Program-made: the position numbers and the translations under genes | Notes under the pieces: model-generated | The model's database searches: none | What the model was told of the DNA's origin: nothing | The model's input: only the letters and a program-made list of their open reading frames with translations | In this document: in pieces, positions 36,401 to 43,407 of the stretch | Layout of the letters: each line of letters starts with the position of its first letter | Position numbering within the stretch: the stretch's first letter is position 1 | NCBI GenBank assembly: GCA_045655865.1 | Contig: JAZOQB010000011.1 | Coordinates: 1-64,000, forward strand | Length of the DNA: 64,000 bases | From: RGIG5579 sp045655865 | GTDB taxonomy: Bacteria; Bacillota; Clostridia; Oscillospirales; SIG627 | Reading direction: 5' to 3'

Positions 36401-36989
36401 ATCCGGGCATCTGGACAGCGTGGGCTTTGATCTTTATATGAAGATCCTGAGCGATGCGGTGCTGGAAGAAAAAGGACAGCCCCCCACCCAAAAAACCGAA
36501 TGTGTGGTGGACCTGGCGCTGGACGGATTCATTCCGGAATCTTACGTCCCCTATCCCTCCCAGAGAATGGACCTTTACCGAAAAATCGCCGCCCTGGAGT
36601 CAAAAGAAGAGGCAGAAGATCTTACCGACGAACTCATGGATCGCTTCGGAACGGTGCCCCGGTCGGTAGACAATCTGTTTCAGATCTCTCTTTTAAGAAA
36701 TCTTGCGGAGAAAAATTTGTGCGAAAAAATTCAGCAACGGGGCAAAGATCTCATTTTCAGCTTTGCACAGGCCCGGGAGGGCGCCTGGCTTTTGCTTTCG
36801 GCAGTATACGCCTCAAGGCTGACCCTGTCTCTTACGGGAAAACCCAGCCTCACCCTGACTTTGGAAGGAAAGGCGGGGGCGCTGGAACAGGCAAAAGAGC
36901 TTCTTGTTCACCTGCAAGCCTTTTCCGAGGAAACAAAAGAGCAAACTCAAAATTTGTCAGAACCACCAGAAAGGAAGAACCCATCATGA
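33435..36989 (+). CDS. mfd: Transcription-repair coupling factor
   Basis: An 1184-residue Mfd that removes stalled RNA polymerase and recruits UvrA. Regions in order: UvrB-like N-terminal module (about 1-350), RNA-polymerase-interacting domain (APGDYVVHQSHGIGIFRGVEKM, about 495-560), two RecA-like translocase domains with GDVGFGKTE, DEEQRFG, TATPIPRTL and GRVGR, and the C-terminal TRCF domain with VDLALDGFIPESYV. GAGG lies eight nt before the ATG at 33435; the frame is open upstream into ymdB, but only this ATG has a binding site. Confidence 0.96.
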   Translation: MLLQSCFQREKDFLPLIEALKKEKKPVLVTGIASSLKELFPGAVIGAAGERALILLPHEKEASSLQKALSSVFPGCYFFPPRDFSLVRVDSASRDFSTQRLRVLKKVAEGDFTCVVTTLEAACQATLPPEIMTRFSTKFSIGDSFTKEEILSLFLEAGYLPTERVEGPGQYAARGDIIDVFLPSQDAPCRIELFGDEIDAMGYFDPVTQRRIENLSSFLLCPAEEICFSGKDREIIAQFLEEEESSLSPQDQEKHLFIRDLKERMKNGLDFARDLFLPLVYRFATLLDYFQDELIFLSQQSDGRESLGAALSLLREELKSLYEQNKAVLPGDKLCLLEDFDTLCQRLQNRRVLLIENFFAGKSAIAPCGIFSFRTRTLPARSREVSALTQEVRALMEEGYRVVLLCENSMAAENLHSFFTESKMPARLLTGNEELFPEDAISLLSRSSAGADLIGGGFALSDSRLALLTDHPSGKTKEKKRRVSPFKKSAQEKLLSYTDLAPGDYVVHQSHGIGIFRGVEKMKGADGCLKDFIKISYAASDVLYVPCSNLDAVSKYIGPKSDSATLKLNKLGGAEWKKTTARAKMSAKNIAKDLIALYAQRQRLPGFAFSPDTTWQKEFEDAFPYGETDGQLQAADQIKADMEKAVPMDRLLCGDVGFGKTEVALRGVFKCVMDNKQAAILVPTTILAWQHYQTLLARFKGYPVNIEMLSRFRTKKEQTKILHALEKGEIDILVGTHRLLQEDVRFSDLGLLVIDEEQRFGVSHKERLKEMSRGVDVLTLTATPIPRTLNMALGGLRDMSLLEEAPEDRFPVQTYVLQHDRALLWEAIRRELRRGGQVFYLNNNINELQALLPQLQREFPDAQCALAHGKLDKDSLSDIWKAMMDREIDILLCTTIIETGVDLPDANTLIVENADRFGLSQLHQIRGRVGRSDRKAYAYLTYRPGKVLSEISVKRLEAIREYTQFGSGFQIALRDLEIRGAGNLLGAEQSGHLDSVGFDLYMKILSDAVLEEKGQPPTQKTECVVDLALDGFIPESYVPYPSQRMDLYRKIAALESKEEAEDLTDELMDRFGTVPRSVDNLFQISLLRNLAEKNLCEKIQQRGKDLIFSFAQAREGAWLLLSAVYASRLTLSLTGKPSLTLTLEGKAGALEQAKELLVHLQAFSEETKEQTQNLSEPPERKNPS

Positions 36990-38065
36990 AAAAAGTCAAA
37001 GTTATGGCCCTGGCCCTGGCATGGATCCTGATTTTTTCGGCCACGCTTTCCGGTTGCAGCGGCGCTGTGAGCACCAAGAGCGCGGTCGAGTACGGGGATC
37101 TGGAATTGACCCGCGCCATTTTTCAGTATTTATGCTGTGTGGAAAAGACCAACTACCTTTTTGAATTCTACGGCCTGGATTCCTCTCAGGCCTCGGCCGC
37201 CTCTCTCCGGGATTACCCCGAGCTTTGGACTGCGGTCGATGCAAAGGGCAGCTCTGTGGCCGATACCCTGAAAGGGGACGTTTTGCTGCAAGTGCAGACC
37301 ATGCTTTTCTTTGAACAGGTAGCTCTGGATGCCGGATATACTCTGACCCCTGAGATCAAGACCCAGATTCAAAACGATTTTAACCGCCGTCTGGTCAACT
37401 TTGACAACAAAGGGGATTTTAATAAGAACATGAAGCAGTACGGCATCAATTACGATCAGCTCATGGAGTACACCTATCACCAAAACCTGGCCTATCAAGG
37501 AACCCAGCTCTATTTTGGCGAGAACGGCACCATGAAGATCTCCGAGGAATCCGCCAAGAGCTATTTTAATTCCAATTACGTCACCGCTCAGTGCATTTTC
37601 ATCAATACCAAAAACAAGACCTTCCCCAACGGAAAAGTGGTGGTGCTGCCAGAAGAAGAAAAGGCAGAAAAAATTGCTCTGGCCCAAGATCTGTACCAGC
37701 GGATCCAGAACGGCGAGGATTTCTCCCAGCTTTGCTTGCAGTACGCCGATCAGACCATGAATGAAAGTCGGGCGACAAGTGGGTATACCTTCAAGAAGGA
37801 CGGCTTTTTCAATAAAGAAGCCGAAAATAAGATCTTTGAAATGAAGGTAGGCGACTTTGTAAAACTGGAGACCGCGGAGGGCATCTACCTTCTCCGGCGC
37901 CAGGCGCTGGATTCCTCCTTTTTCACCCAGCAGCTTTCTGCCATCCGCCAAGAGCTGCAACAGGCCAAGATCCTCAGCCTTGTTACCGAGGCAGCCGAAA
38001 AATTTAAGCTGGACGAGGATTTTCTCAACGGTCTGGATATTACCACCCTTCCCCATCTGGTATAA
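36986..38065 (+). CDS. PrsA-like foldase lipoprotein (SurA/parvulin type)
   Basis: A 359-residue lipoprotein: signal peptide with lipobox LSGC (Cys24), an N-terminal chaperone region (SurA_N-like, about 35-190) and a parvulin-like domain (about 195-315, VTAQCIFI to GIYLLRR). The rotamase signature is weak, so it may be a chaperone with little isomerase activity. Its ATG overlaps the mfd stop by four bases (ATGA), with AAAGGAAG upstream, so translation is coupled. Confidence 0.85.
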   Translation: MKKVKVMALALAWILIFSATLSGCSGAVSTKSAVEYGDLELTRAIFQYLCCVEKTNYLFEFYGLDSSQASAASLRDYPELWTAVDAKGSSVADTLKGDVLLQVQTMLFFEQVALDAGYTLTPEIKTQIQNDFNRRLVNFDNKGDFNKNMKQYGINYDQLMEYTYHQNLAYQGTQLYFGENGTMKISEESAKSYFNSNYVTAQCIFINTKNKTFPNGKVVVLPEEEKAEKIALAQDLYQRIQNGEDFSQLCLQYADQTMNESRATSGYTFKKDGFFNKEAENKIFEMKVGDFVKLETAEGIYLLRRQALDSSFFTQQLSAIRQELQQAKILSLVTEAAEKFKLDEDFLNGLDITTLPHLV

Positions 38066-38137
38066 AATGACCGGCGCCCCCGACAGGGCGCTCCCGGCAA
38101 AATCAGGATCGCAAAATTTCAAAACGTGATCGATAGA

Positions 38138-38178
38138 AAAACGTGCGCACGGAAATTCCGTACGCACGTTTCTTTTTT
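38138..38178. terminator. Bidirectional terminator
   Basis: Inverted repeat 38138-38154 with 38156-38171 (one mismatch), T run at 38172-38178. It separates the mfd/prsA-like run from the DUF896 gene. Confidence 0.8.
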
Positions 38179-38185
38179 ATATTTT

Positions 38186-38389
38186 CTACTGCTTGATCAG
38201 GGGCTCGATAGAGCCGTCGGGGTTCTGGATCTGAACCCGCTCCAGGGCGTTTAAAGTACTGCGGCGAAAATCGGCAATGTACTCTGCCCGCAAAGCGGCC
38301 TGCTCCTCTTTTTCCGCCGGGGTCAAGCCCTCCGGAGATTTTGCTTTCCGGTAAAGGGCGTTGATCCGATCGATCTTGTCTTGGGTCAT
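38186..38389 (-). CDS. DUF896 (YnzC-like) protein
   Basis: A 67-residue protein of the DUF896 family: the pattern RINALYRKAKSPEGLTPAEKEEQAALRAEYIADFR is split here as INALYRKAK, GLTPAEKEEQ and LRAEYI. The family forms a helical hairpin of unknown role; in Bacillus a member is in the SOS regulon. GGAGG precedes the ATG at 38389, which overlaps the stop of the phosphohexomutase gene by four bases. It is the last gene of the gyrA operon. Confidence 0.9.
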   Translation of the reverse strand: MTQDKIDRINALYRKAKSPEGLTPAEKEEQAALRAEYIADFRRSTLNALERVQIQNPDGSIEPLIKQ

Positions 38390-39897
38390 GCCAAAAAATC
38401 CTCCAGAGGTTTTACACAGATCTCGTCTCTGTTTGCAAGGAAAGCACAAAGCTTTTGTCCCAGGATCCGGCAGCCGCCCGGGACGTTGGATTCGATATTC
38501 AGGGGCATCACCGGATCGTGAACGGAAAGGCGCAAAAGGAACCAGCCGTCTCCCTCTCCTTCCGGGAAAGCGATGCGAACGCCCTCAAAGCTATCCTCTG
38601 CCACGTTCCAGCCCATTTTTTTGCCGTAACACTCAAGATCGGAAAGTAATTTCTCTCCGGCGGCGCGAAAATCTTCTTTTCCAATGTCAAAGCGAAGCTC
38701 CACCGACTCGGCGGGCTCGGACAGATTGGCGATCAGTTCCACCAGATCTCTGCCTTCTTTTTTCATTTTGGCCGCCAGGGTGAGAATCCGGGTAGCCAGA
38801 TAGGCGCCGTCATCCAGGAAATAATTTTCTCTGAGCGCCGCATGGCCGCTGGTCTCAATGGCAAGAGGAGAATTGATTCCCGCCTGGTTTAGCTCCAAGG
38901 CCTTGTTGATCACGTTTTTATATCCTCGCTTAAAGCGCACGTGCTTTCCGCCCAGGTCCTTTTCAATAAAGGTCTTCAGTCCCGAGGAGGTGATGGAGTC
39001 GGTCACAATGGCGCCACCGGGATTGCCTTCCAGAGCGATCACGCTGGCAAGAGCCACCAGACGGTTCCGGTTGATCTCACGCCCGGAGGAATCCACACAG
39101 CCAGCTCGGTCCACGTCCGTATCGAAGATCACGCCAAGATCCGCGCCGGCCTCTTTTACCGCGCGGCAAGCAAAGGACATTGCCTCTTTGTTTTCGGGGT
39201 TTGGAATATGGTTGGGGAAGGATCCGTCCGGCTCCAAAAACTGGCTTCCGGTGCAATCAGCCCCCAGGGGCTCTAAAACCCGGGTCACGTAAAATCCGCC
39301 GGCGCCGTTTCCGGCGTCCACGGTCACGTGAAAGCCCTCCAAGGGTTTTTCTCCGCCGCCCACACCGTCTCGGATCATCTTCTGCAACCGAAGGGCGTAG
39401 GTGTCCATATAATTTTTTTCCCGCGTTACGCCGCCGGGCGCTTTTTCGGCCTCTTTCCCCTCCTGGCAAAGGGTGAGGATCTCCTGAATGTCCCGACTTT
39501 CAAGTCCCCCCGTAGGCAAGAAAAACTTCAGACCGTTGCGGTTCCAGGGGTGATGGCTGGCGGTAATTTGTACTGCGGCGTCGGTTTTCAGATCCACGGT
39601 GGTCATAAACATGGCCGGGGTAGACGCCAGACCGCAGAGAAGGACCTCAAGTCCCGCTTCCCGGAAGACCCGTTCCAAAATCGCCATAATCGAAGGTCCG
39701 GAAAGACGGCTGTCACGACCGATGGCAACCACGGGAGATCTCTTTCCCGTTTTTTCCTGCAGCCAAAGAACACACGCTCCGGCAATTTTTTCTACGGCCT
39801 CCTCCGTCAGATCCACACTCTGTCCCGGCACGCCCTCCAGAGCTACACCGCGAATATCCGTTCCGCTTTTTAAATGCTTCCAAGGTTCCTGTAACAT
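38386..39897 (-). CDS. Phosphoglucomutase/phosphomannomutase family protein
   Basis: A 503-residue alpha-D-phosphohexomutase. The phosphoserine loop ITASHHPWNRNG, metal loop DTDVDRAG, sugar loop IETSGHAAL and phosphate-binding C-terminal domain are in order. Substrate could be glucose, mannose or glucosamine phosphate; the SGHAAL sugar loop fits the PGM/PMM group. AAGGAG lies six nt before the ATG. It follows ftsK by 40 nt. Confidence 0.9.
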   Translation of the reverse strand: MLQEPWKHLKSGTDIRGVALEGVPGQSVDLTEEAVEKIAGACVLWLQEKTGKRSPVVAIGRDSRLSGPSIMAILERVFREAGLEVLLCGLASTPAMFMTTVDLKTDAAVQITASHHPWNRNGLKFFLPTGGLESRDIQEILTLCQEGKEAEKAPGGVTREKNYMDTYALRLQKMIRDGVGGGEKPLEGFHVTVDAGNGAGGFYVTRVLEPLGADCTGSQFLEPDGSFPNHIPNPENKEAMSFACRAVKEAGADLGVIFDTDVDRAGCVDSSGREINRNRLVALASVIALEGNPGGAIVTDSITSSGLKTFIEKDLGGKHVRFKRGYKNVINKALELNQAGINSPLAIETSGHAALRENYFLDDGAYLATRILTLAAKMKKEGRDLVELIANLSEPAESVELRFDIGKEDFRAAGEKLLSDLECYGKKMGWNVAEDSFEGVRIAFPEGEGDGWFLLRLSVHDPVMPLNIESNVPGGCRILGQKLCAFLANRDEICVKPLEDFLA

Positions 39898-39937
39898 ATC
39901 TTTCTCCTTTTCTTCCTCTCAAAACCTGAGGCGCTTC

Positions 39938-42538
39938 TTATTTTAAGGGCTGTTCTTCCAGCGCCCGCATTTTGTATTCCATGTAATACTCTTCGGTCCA
40001 AAGAACTTCCCGGGGTTTGGATCCGGCAAATTCTCCCACAATGCCCATTTCTGCCATAAAGTCAATGAGCTTGGCCGCCCGGGCATAGCCCACGGAAAGG
40101 CGGCGCTGCAAAAGGGAAGTTGCGATCTTCTTTTCGTGGATCGCCACCTCGATGGCCTTTTCCAAAAGAGGATCCTTATCGGCAAACAGACCGCTCATGC
40201 CCTCGCCTTCCCCCTCACTGCCAAAAGAGGAAAAGGCACCTTTTTTCTTTTCTCCGCACTTTTGTGCTTCTCTTTCGATCAGGTTGGATACGCTCTCGTC
40301 GTACTGAGCGCCACGCTGAGCGCGAAGGAAGTCGCAAACGGATTCTACCTCCTCGTCAGAGACAAAGGACCCTTGAACGCGCATGGGCTTCATTGCGCCA
40401 ACGGGAGCGTAGAGCATATCTCCCCGACCCAACAGCTTTTCCGCGCCCACCACGTCCAAAATGGTACGGGAGTCTACTTGGCTTGCAACGGTGCAGGCGA
40501 TACGGGAGGGAACGTTGGCCTTGATCAGACCGGTGATAACGTCCACCGAGGGACGCTGGGTTCCAATGACCAGATGCATGCCGGCCGCTCTGGCCTTTTG
40601 GGCAATGCGACAAATGCTGGTCTCCACCTCGTCCCGGGCGGTCATCATCAGATCCGCCAGCTCGTCAATGATAATAACGATGTGGCTCATGGGGCGCCGA
40701 TCGGGATCTCCGGCGGTGATCTCGTTGTAGGAGGCCATGTCCCGCACGCCAACCTCTTCCATTTCAATAAAGCGCTTTTCCATTTCGATCACCGCCCAGT
40801 TCAGGGCGCCGGCGGCTTTTTTCGGATCGCTGACCACGGGAACCAAAAGGTGGGGGATCCCGTTATATTTGCCCATTTCCACCTTTTTCGGATCGATCAG
40901 GATCATTTGAACCTCTTCCGGTCGGGCGTGGTAGAGCATACTGACGATAAAGGAATTCAGACACACGGATTTTCCCATACCGGTGGCACCGGCAATGAGA
41001 ATGTGGGGCATTTTAGAAAGGTCGCAGTAAATGGCCTTGCCTGCTACGTCGTGACCCAGGCTGCAGTTCAAGCGGCTTTTGGCCTCCCGGAAGGGGGCGG
41101 ATTCAATGAGAGAGCGAACAAAAACCGTTTCTTTGGTTTGATTTGGCACTTCGATCCCCACCGCTTCTTTTCCGGGGATGGGCGCCTCAATGCGAACGCC
41201 CCCCGCCGCCAGGGCAAGGGCGATATCGTCGGTGAGATTGACGATGCTCTTTACGCGCACCCCACGCTGGGGCTGCAATTCATAGCGGGTAACGGTAGGG
41301 CCTTTGGAAATACCGATGATGGTGGTCTTGACCCCGAAGCTCTCCAGGGTCTCTACCAATTTTCTCCCCACGTTTTGCTGCTCCTGCAAGGAGGCGTTGG
41401 AAGAGGCCGGGGGGGCCTGTAAAAGCTCAATGGGTGGGAAGCGGTACTCCGCTTCCGCTTCTTTTTCCTCTTCCTCCAGGGATGCCCTGGAAAATACGGG
41501 CTCTTCTCCGTGCTTTTCGGAAAGACTCTTTTTCAGCTCGATCTCGGCCCGGAGGTGATCCGGCTCTATCTCTTCCCACGGAAGGTCGGTTTCCGTTTCC
41601 GGGGCGTCCTGAAAAATACTCTGGATCTGGTCGTGAAGACTGGGAACCGGCTCGGACTCAATTTCCTCAATGGGCCGGATCTCCCGGGCGGCGGCCTCTT
41701 CCAGGGCGCGCAGTCTCTCTTTTTCCAGCTCTTCTTCCTCCTGACGGGGCAGGCGAATGTGAACCTCGCTATCCTTCACCCGGTCCTCAGGAGCTCTTTC
41801 TTTTACTTCTTCTCCGCTCTCCATCAAGGGGCGCCGCTTTCCCTTTTTCTCCGGTGGGAAAATTTCGATCTGTTCTGCCCGGATCCGGGCGCGCTCCAAT
41901 TTTTCTTCTTCCCTGGCCAATCTGGCCTCGGCCTGGCGGTCCCGGCGTTCTTCTCTGCTCTCTTTCCACTTTTCACCCATGGGCGAAAATACGCTCCGGA
42001 TCAATTCCACCGGCGTTTTGCCAAAGAGAAAAGAGGAAAAGACCACAAGGGCAATGAGGGCAACCACGGGAGTAAACACGCCAACACTCTTTTTCAAGAG
42101 GGCATACATCAAACCGCCCACGGCACCTCCCCCGGAAAAGGTCAGTCCGCTTTCGTAATTTTCGGCAAAGGAGAAGGAGACGGGGGTGCCTTGAAAGATC
42201 GCGCAAAGCACACCCAGAAAGGTCATATCTCCCAGGGTAAACCAGAATTTATACAAGTAGCTTCCTGCCTTCAAGTCCCGTTTATAGAAAATGGCGTGAA
42301 GGGCTAAAAGCAGGGGAAACGCCCAAGCTCCCACGGAAAAAAGTCCCGTGAGAAAAACGCTCAGCCATCCCAAAAATCCAAGCTTGTCTTCCCCCAAAAT
42401 AAAACACAGGGCAAAAAACAGGGCCACGATCCCCAGGATATAGGGCATGAGAATATGAATGGCTTTGTCCTCCGGCCGGCGGCGGGAGGGAGAAAGCTCT
42501 TTGGGCGAGCGCTTGGCAGTTTTTTTCTTAGTCGGCAT
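39938..42538 (-). CDS. ftsK: DNA translocase FtsK/SpoIIIE
   Basis: An 866-residue hexameric DNA pump for chromosome segregation at the division or sporulation septum. Four transmembrane helices lie in residues about 25-175, followed by a charged linker (about 190-375), the motor with Walker A GATGMGKSV and Walker B (IVIIIDELADL), and a C-terminal gamma winged helix (LLQRRLSVGYARAAKLIDFME-like). GGAGGAG precedes the ATG, which overlaps the RNHCP gene by 11 nt. Whether it is FtsK or SpoIIIE in function cannot be told apart by sequence alone. Confidence 0.95.
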   Translation of the reverse strand: MPTKKKTAKRSPKELSPSRRRPEDKAIHILMPYILGIVALFFALCFILGEDKLGFLGWLSVFLTGLFSVGAWAFPLLLALHAIFYKRDLKAGSYLYKFWFTLGDMTFLGVLCAIFQGTPVSFSFAENYESGLTFSGGGAVGGLMYALLKKSVGVFTPVVALIALVVFSSFLFGKTPVELIRSVFSPMGEKWKESREERRDRQAEARLAREEEKLERARIRAEQIEIFPPEKKGKRRPLMESGEEVKERAPEDRVKDSEVHIRLPRQEEEELEKERLRALEEAAAREIRPIEEIESEPVPSLHDQIQSIFQDAPETETDLPWEEIEPDHLRAEIELKKSLSEKHGEEPVFSRASLEEEEKEAEAEYRFPPIELLQAPPASSNASLQEQQNVGRKLVETLESFGVKTTIIGISKGPTVTRYELQPQRGVRVKSIVNLTDDIALALAAGGVRIEAPIPGKEAVGIEVPNQTKETVFVRSLIESAPFREAKSRLNCSLGHDVAGKAIYCDLSKMPHILIAGATGMGKSVCLNSFIVSMLYHARPEEVQMILIDPKKVEMGKYNGIPHLLVPVVSDPKKAAGALNWAVIEMEKRFIEMEEVGVRDMASYNEITAGDPDRRPMSHIVIIIDELADLMMTARDEVETSICRIAQKARAAGMHLVIGTQRPSVDVITGLIKANVPSRIACTVASQVDSRTILDVVGAEKLLGRGDMLYAPVGAMKPMRVQGSFVSDEEVESVCDFLRAQRGAQYDESVSNLIEREAQKCGEKKKGAFSSFGSEGEGEGMSGLFADKDPLLEKAIEVAIHEKKIATSLLQRRLSVGYARAAKLIDFMAEMGIVGEFAGSKPREVLWTEEYYMEYKMRALEEQPLK

Positions 42539-42872
42539 GAATCTCCTCCATGGGATGGGAAGTTAAGGCGATGATGCGGTCCATATCGTCCGGATCCGTT
42601 CCGGACAGGGCCGCCTTGTTCCGTAAAATTTCTCCGCACTTCTCACAGCGATAAATGATCACAAACCCCTTTTTGGGATGGGGCGTGGCGCTGATGGGAC
42701 GCAAGATCCCCCGGCAAGGATGGGCTCTGTCACCGGGGTTTTTATCTACGTGCATGGAATACAGACACCGGGGGCAATGATCCCGGCTGGTCACCCCGTT
42801 GGGGGGGACATGGCTTTGGCAGTGAGCGCAAACAAAGCCCTCGTCCCGCATGGCAAAGCGTTTTTCTTCCAT
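42528..42872 (-). CDS. RNHCP zinc-finger protein
   Basis: A 114-residue protein matching the RNHCP domain family: CAHCQ, RDHCPRCLYSMHVD and a later CEKCG provide zinc ligands, and DPGDR-like NPGDRAHPC is typical. No function is established; a nucleic acid role is often supposed. Its start is four nt after the phosphopantetheinyl transferase stop with a weak ribosome binding site, and its end overlaps ftsK by 11 nt, so it is translated as part of the gyrA operon. Confidence 0.85.
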   Translation of the reverse strand: MEEKRFAMRDEGFVCAHCQSHVPPNGVTSRDHCPRCLYSMHVDKNPGDRAHPCRGILRPISATPHPKKGFVIIYRCEKCGEILRNKAALSGTDPDDMDRIIALTSHPMEEIHAD

Positions 42873-42876
42873 GGCT

Positions 42877-43407
42877 TTACTGTGCCTTGGAAAGATCCCG
42901 GTCCATGGCTCCTTTGGGCCAGGCCAGGGTGATCAGGTAATCTCCCAAGGGCATATGCTCCAGTTCGTATTGTTTTCCGTCCAGTTCCGCCAGGCCTTCC
43001 CGGACCCTTACCCGATGAAGGGCTCCGATCCCTTCCCCGGTAATTTTGGATACCGCCTCCTTGGCAGTCCAGGCCCGAACAAAGGACAGTCCCCGCTCCT
43101 TTGGGGAGAAAAACTTTTCCACGATCCGTGGGCGGATCTCAGAGCGCCGTTCCGCATCGATCCCAATGGGAAAAGGGGCAAATACGGCGGCAAAAAAGGG
43201 GCCGCAGTGGGTAACGGAAAGATATCTGTCGCCCCGGGCGAATACCGGCTTTCCGCTTTTTTCATACTCCACCGGAATGATGGGTTCTCCCAAGCTGTTA
43301 AAATATCGCCGGGCGGCAGAAACGGTGATCCCGTGAGAGAGACCTCTCACGTCCCGCCGCCACTCCAGAACAAAAAGGAAACGATTCCCGTCCAGCTTTT
43401 CAATCAT
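42877..43407 (-). CDS. 4'-phosphopantetheinyl transferase (Sfp type)
   Basis: A 176-residue Sfp/AcpT-like enzyme that moves phosphopantetheine from CoA to carrier proteins. The two signature motifs are present: IGIDAERR and FVRAWTAKEAVSKITG, with upstream SVTHCG in place of SxSHs. No acyl carrier protein or synthase gene is near. Its ATG overlaps the gyrA stop codon by four bases. Confidence 0.88.
   Translation of the reverse strand: MIEKLDGNRFLFVLEWRRDVRGLSHGITVSAARRYFNSLGEPIIPVEYEKSGKPVFARGDRYLSVTHCGPFFAAVFAPFPIGIDAERRSEIRPRIVEKFFSPKERGLSFVRAWTAKEAVSKITGEGIGALHRVRVREGLAELDGKQYELEHMPLGDYLITLAWPKGAMDRDLSKAQ

Noticed and set aside
37130..38167. A 345-residue minus-strand frame over the PrsA-like gene
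   Set aside because: The opposite strand encodes a lipoprotein with signal peptide and ribosome binding site; this frame is its shadow.
40136..41422. A 428-residue plus-strand frame opposite ftsK
   Set aside because: It is a shadow of the FtsK motor domain without a ribosome binding site.
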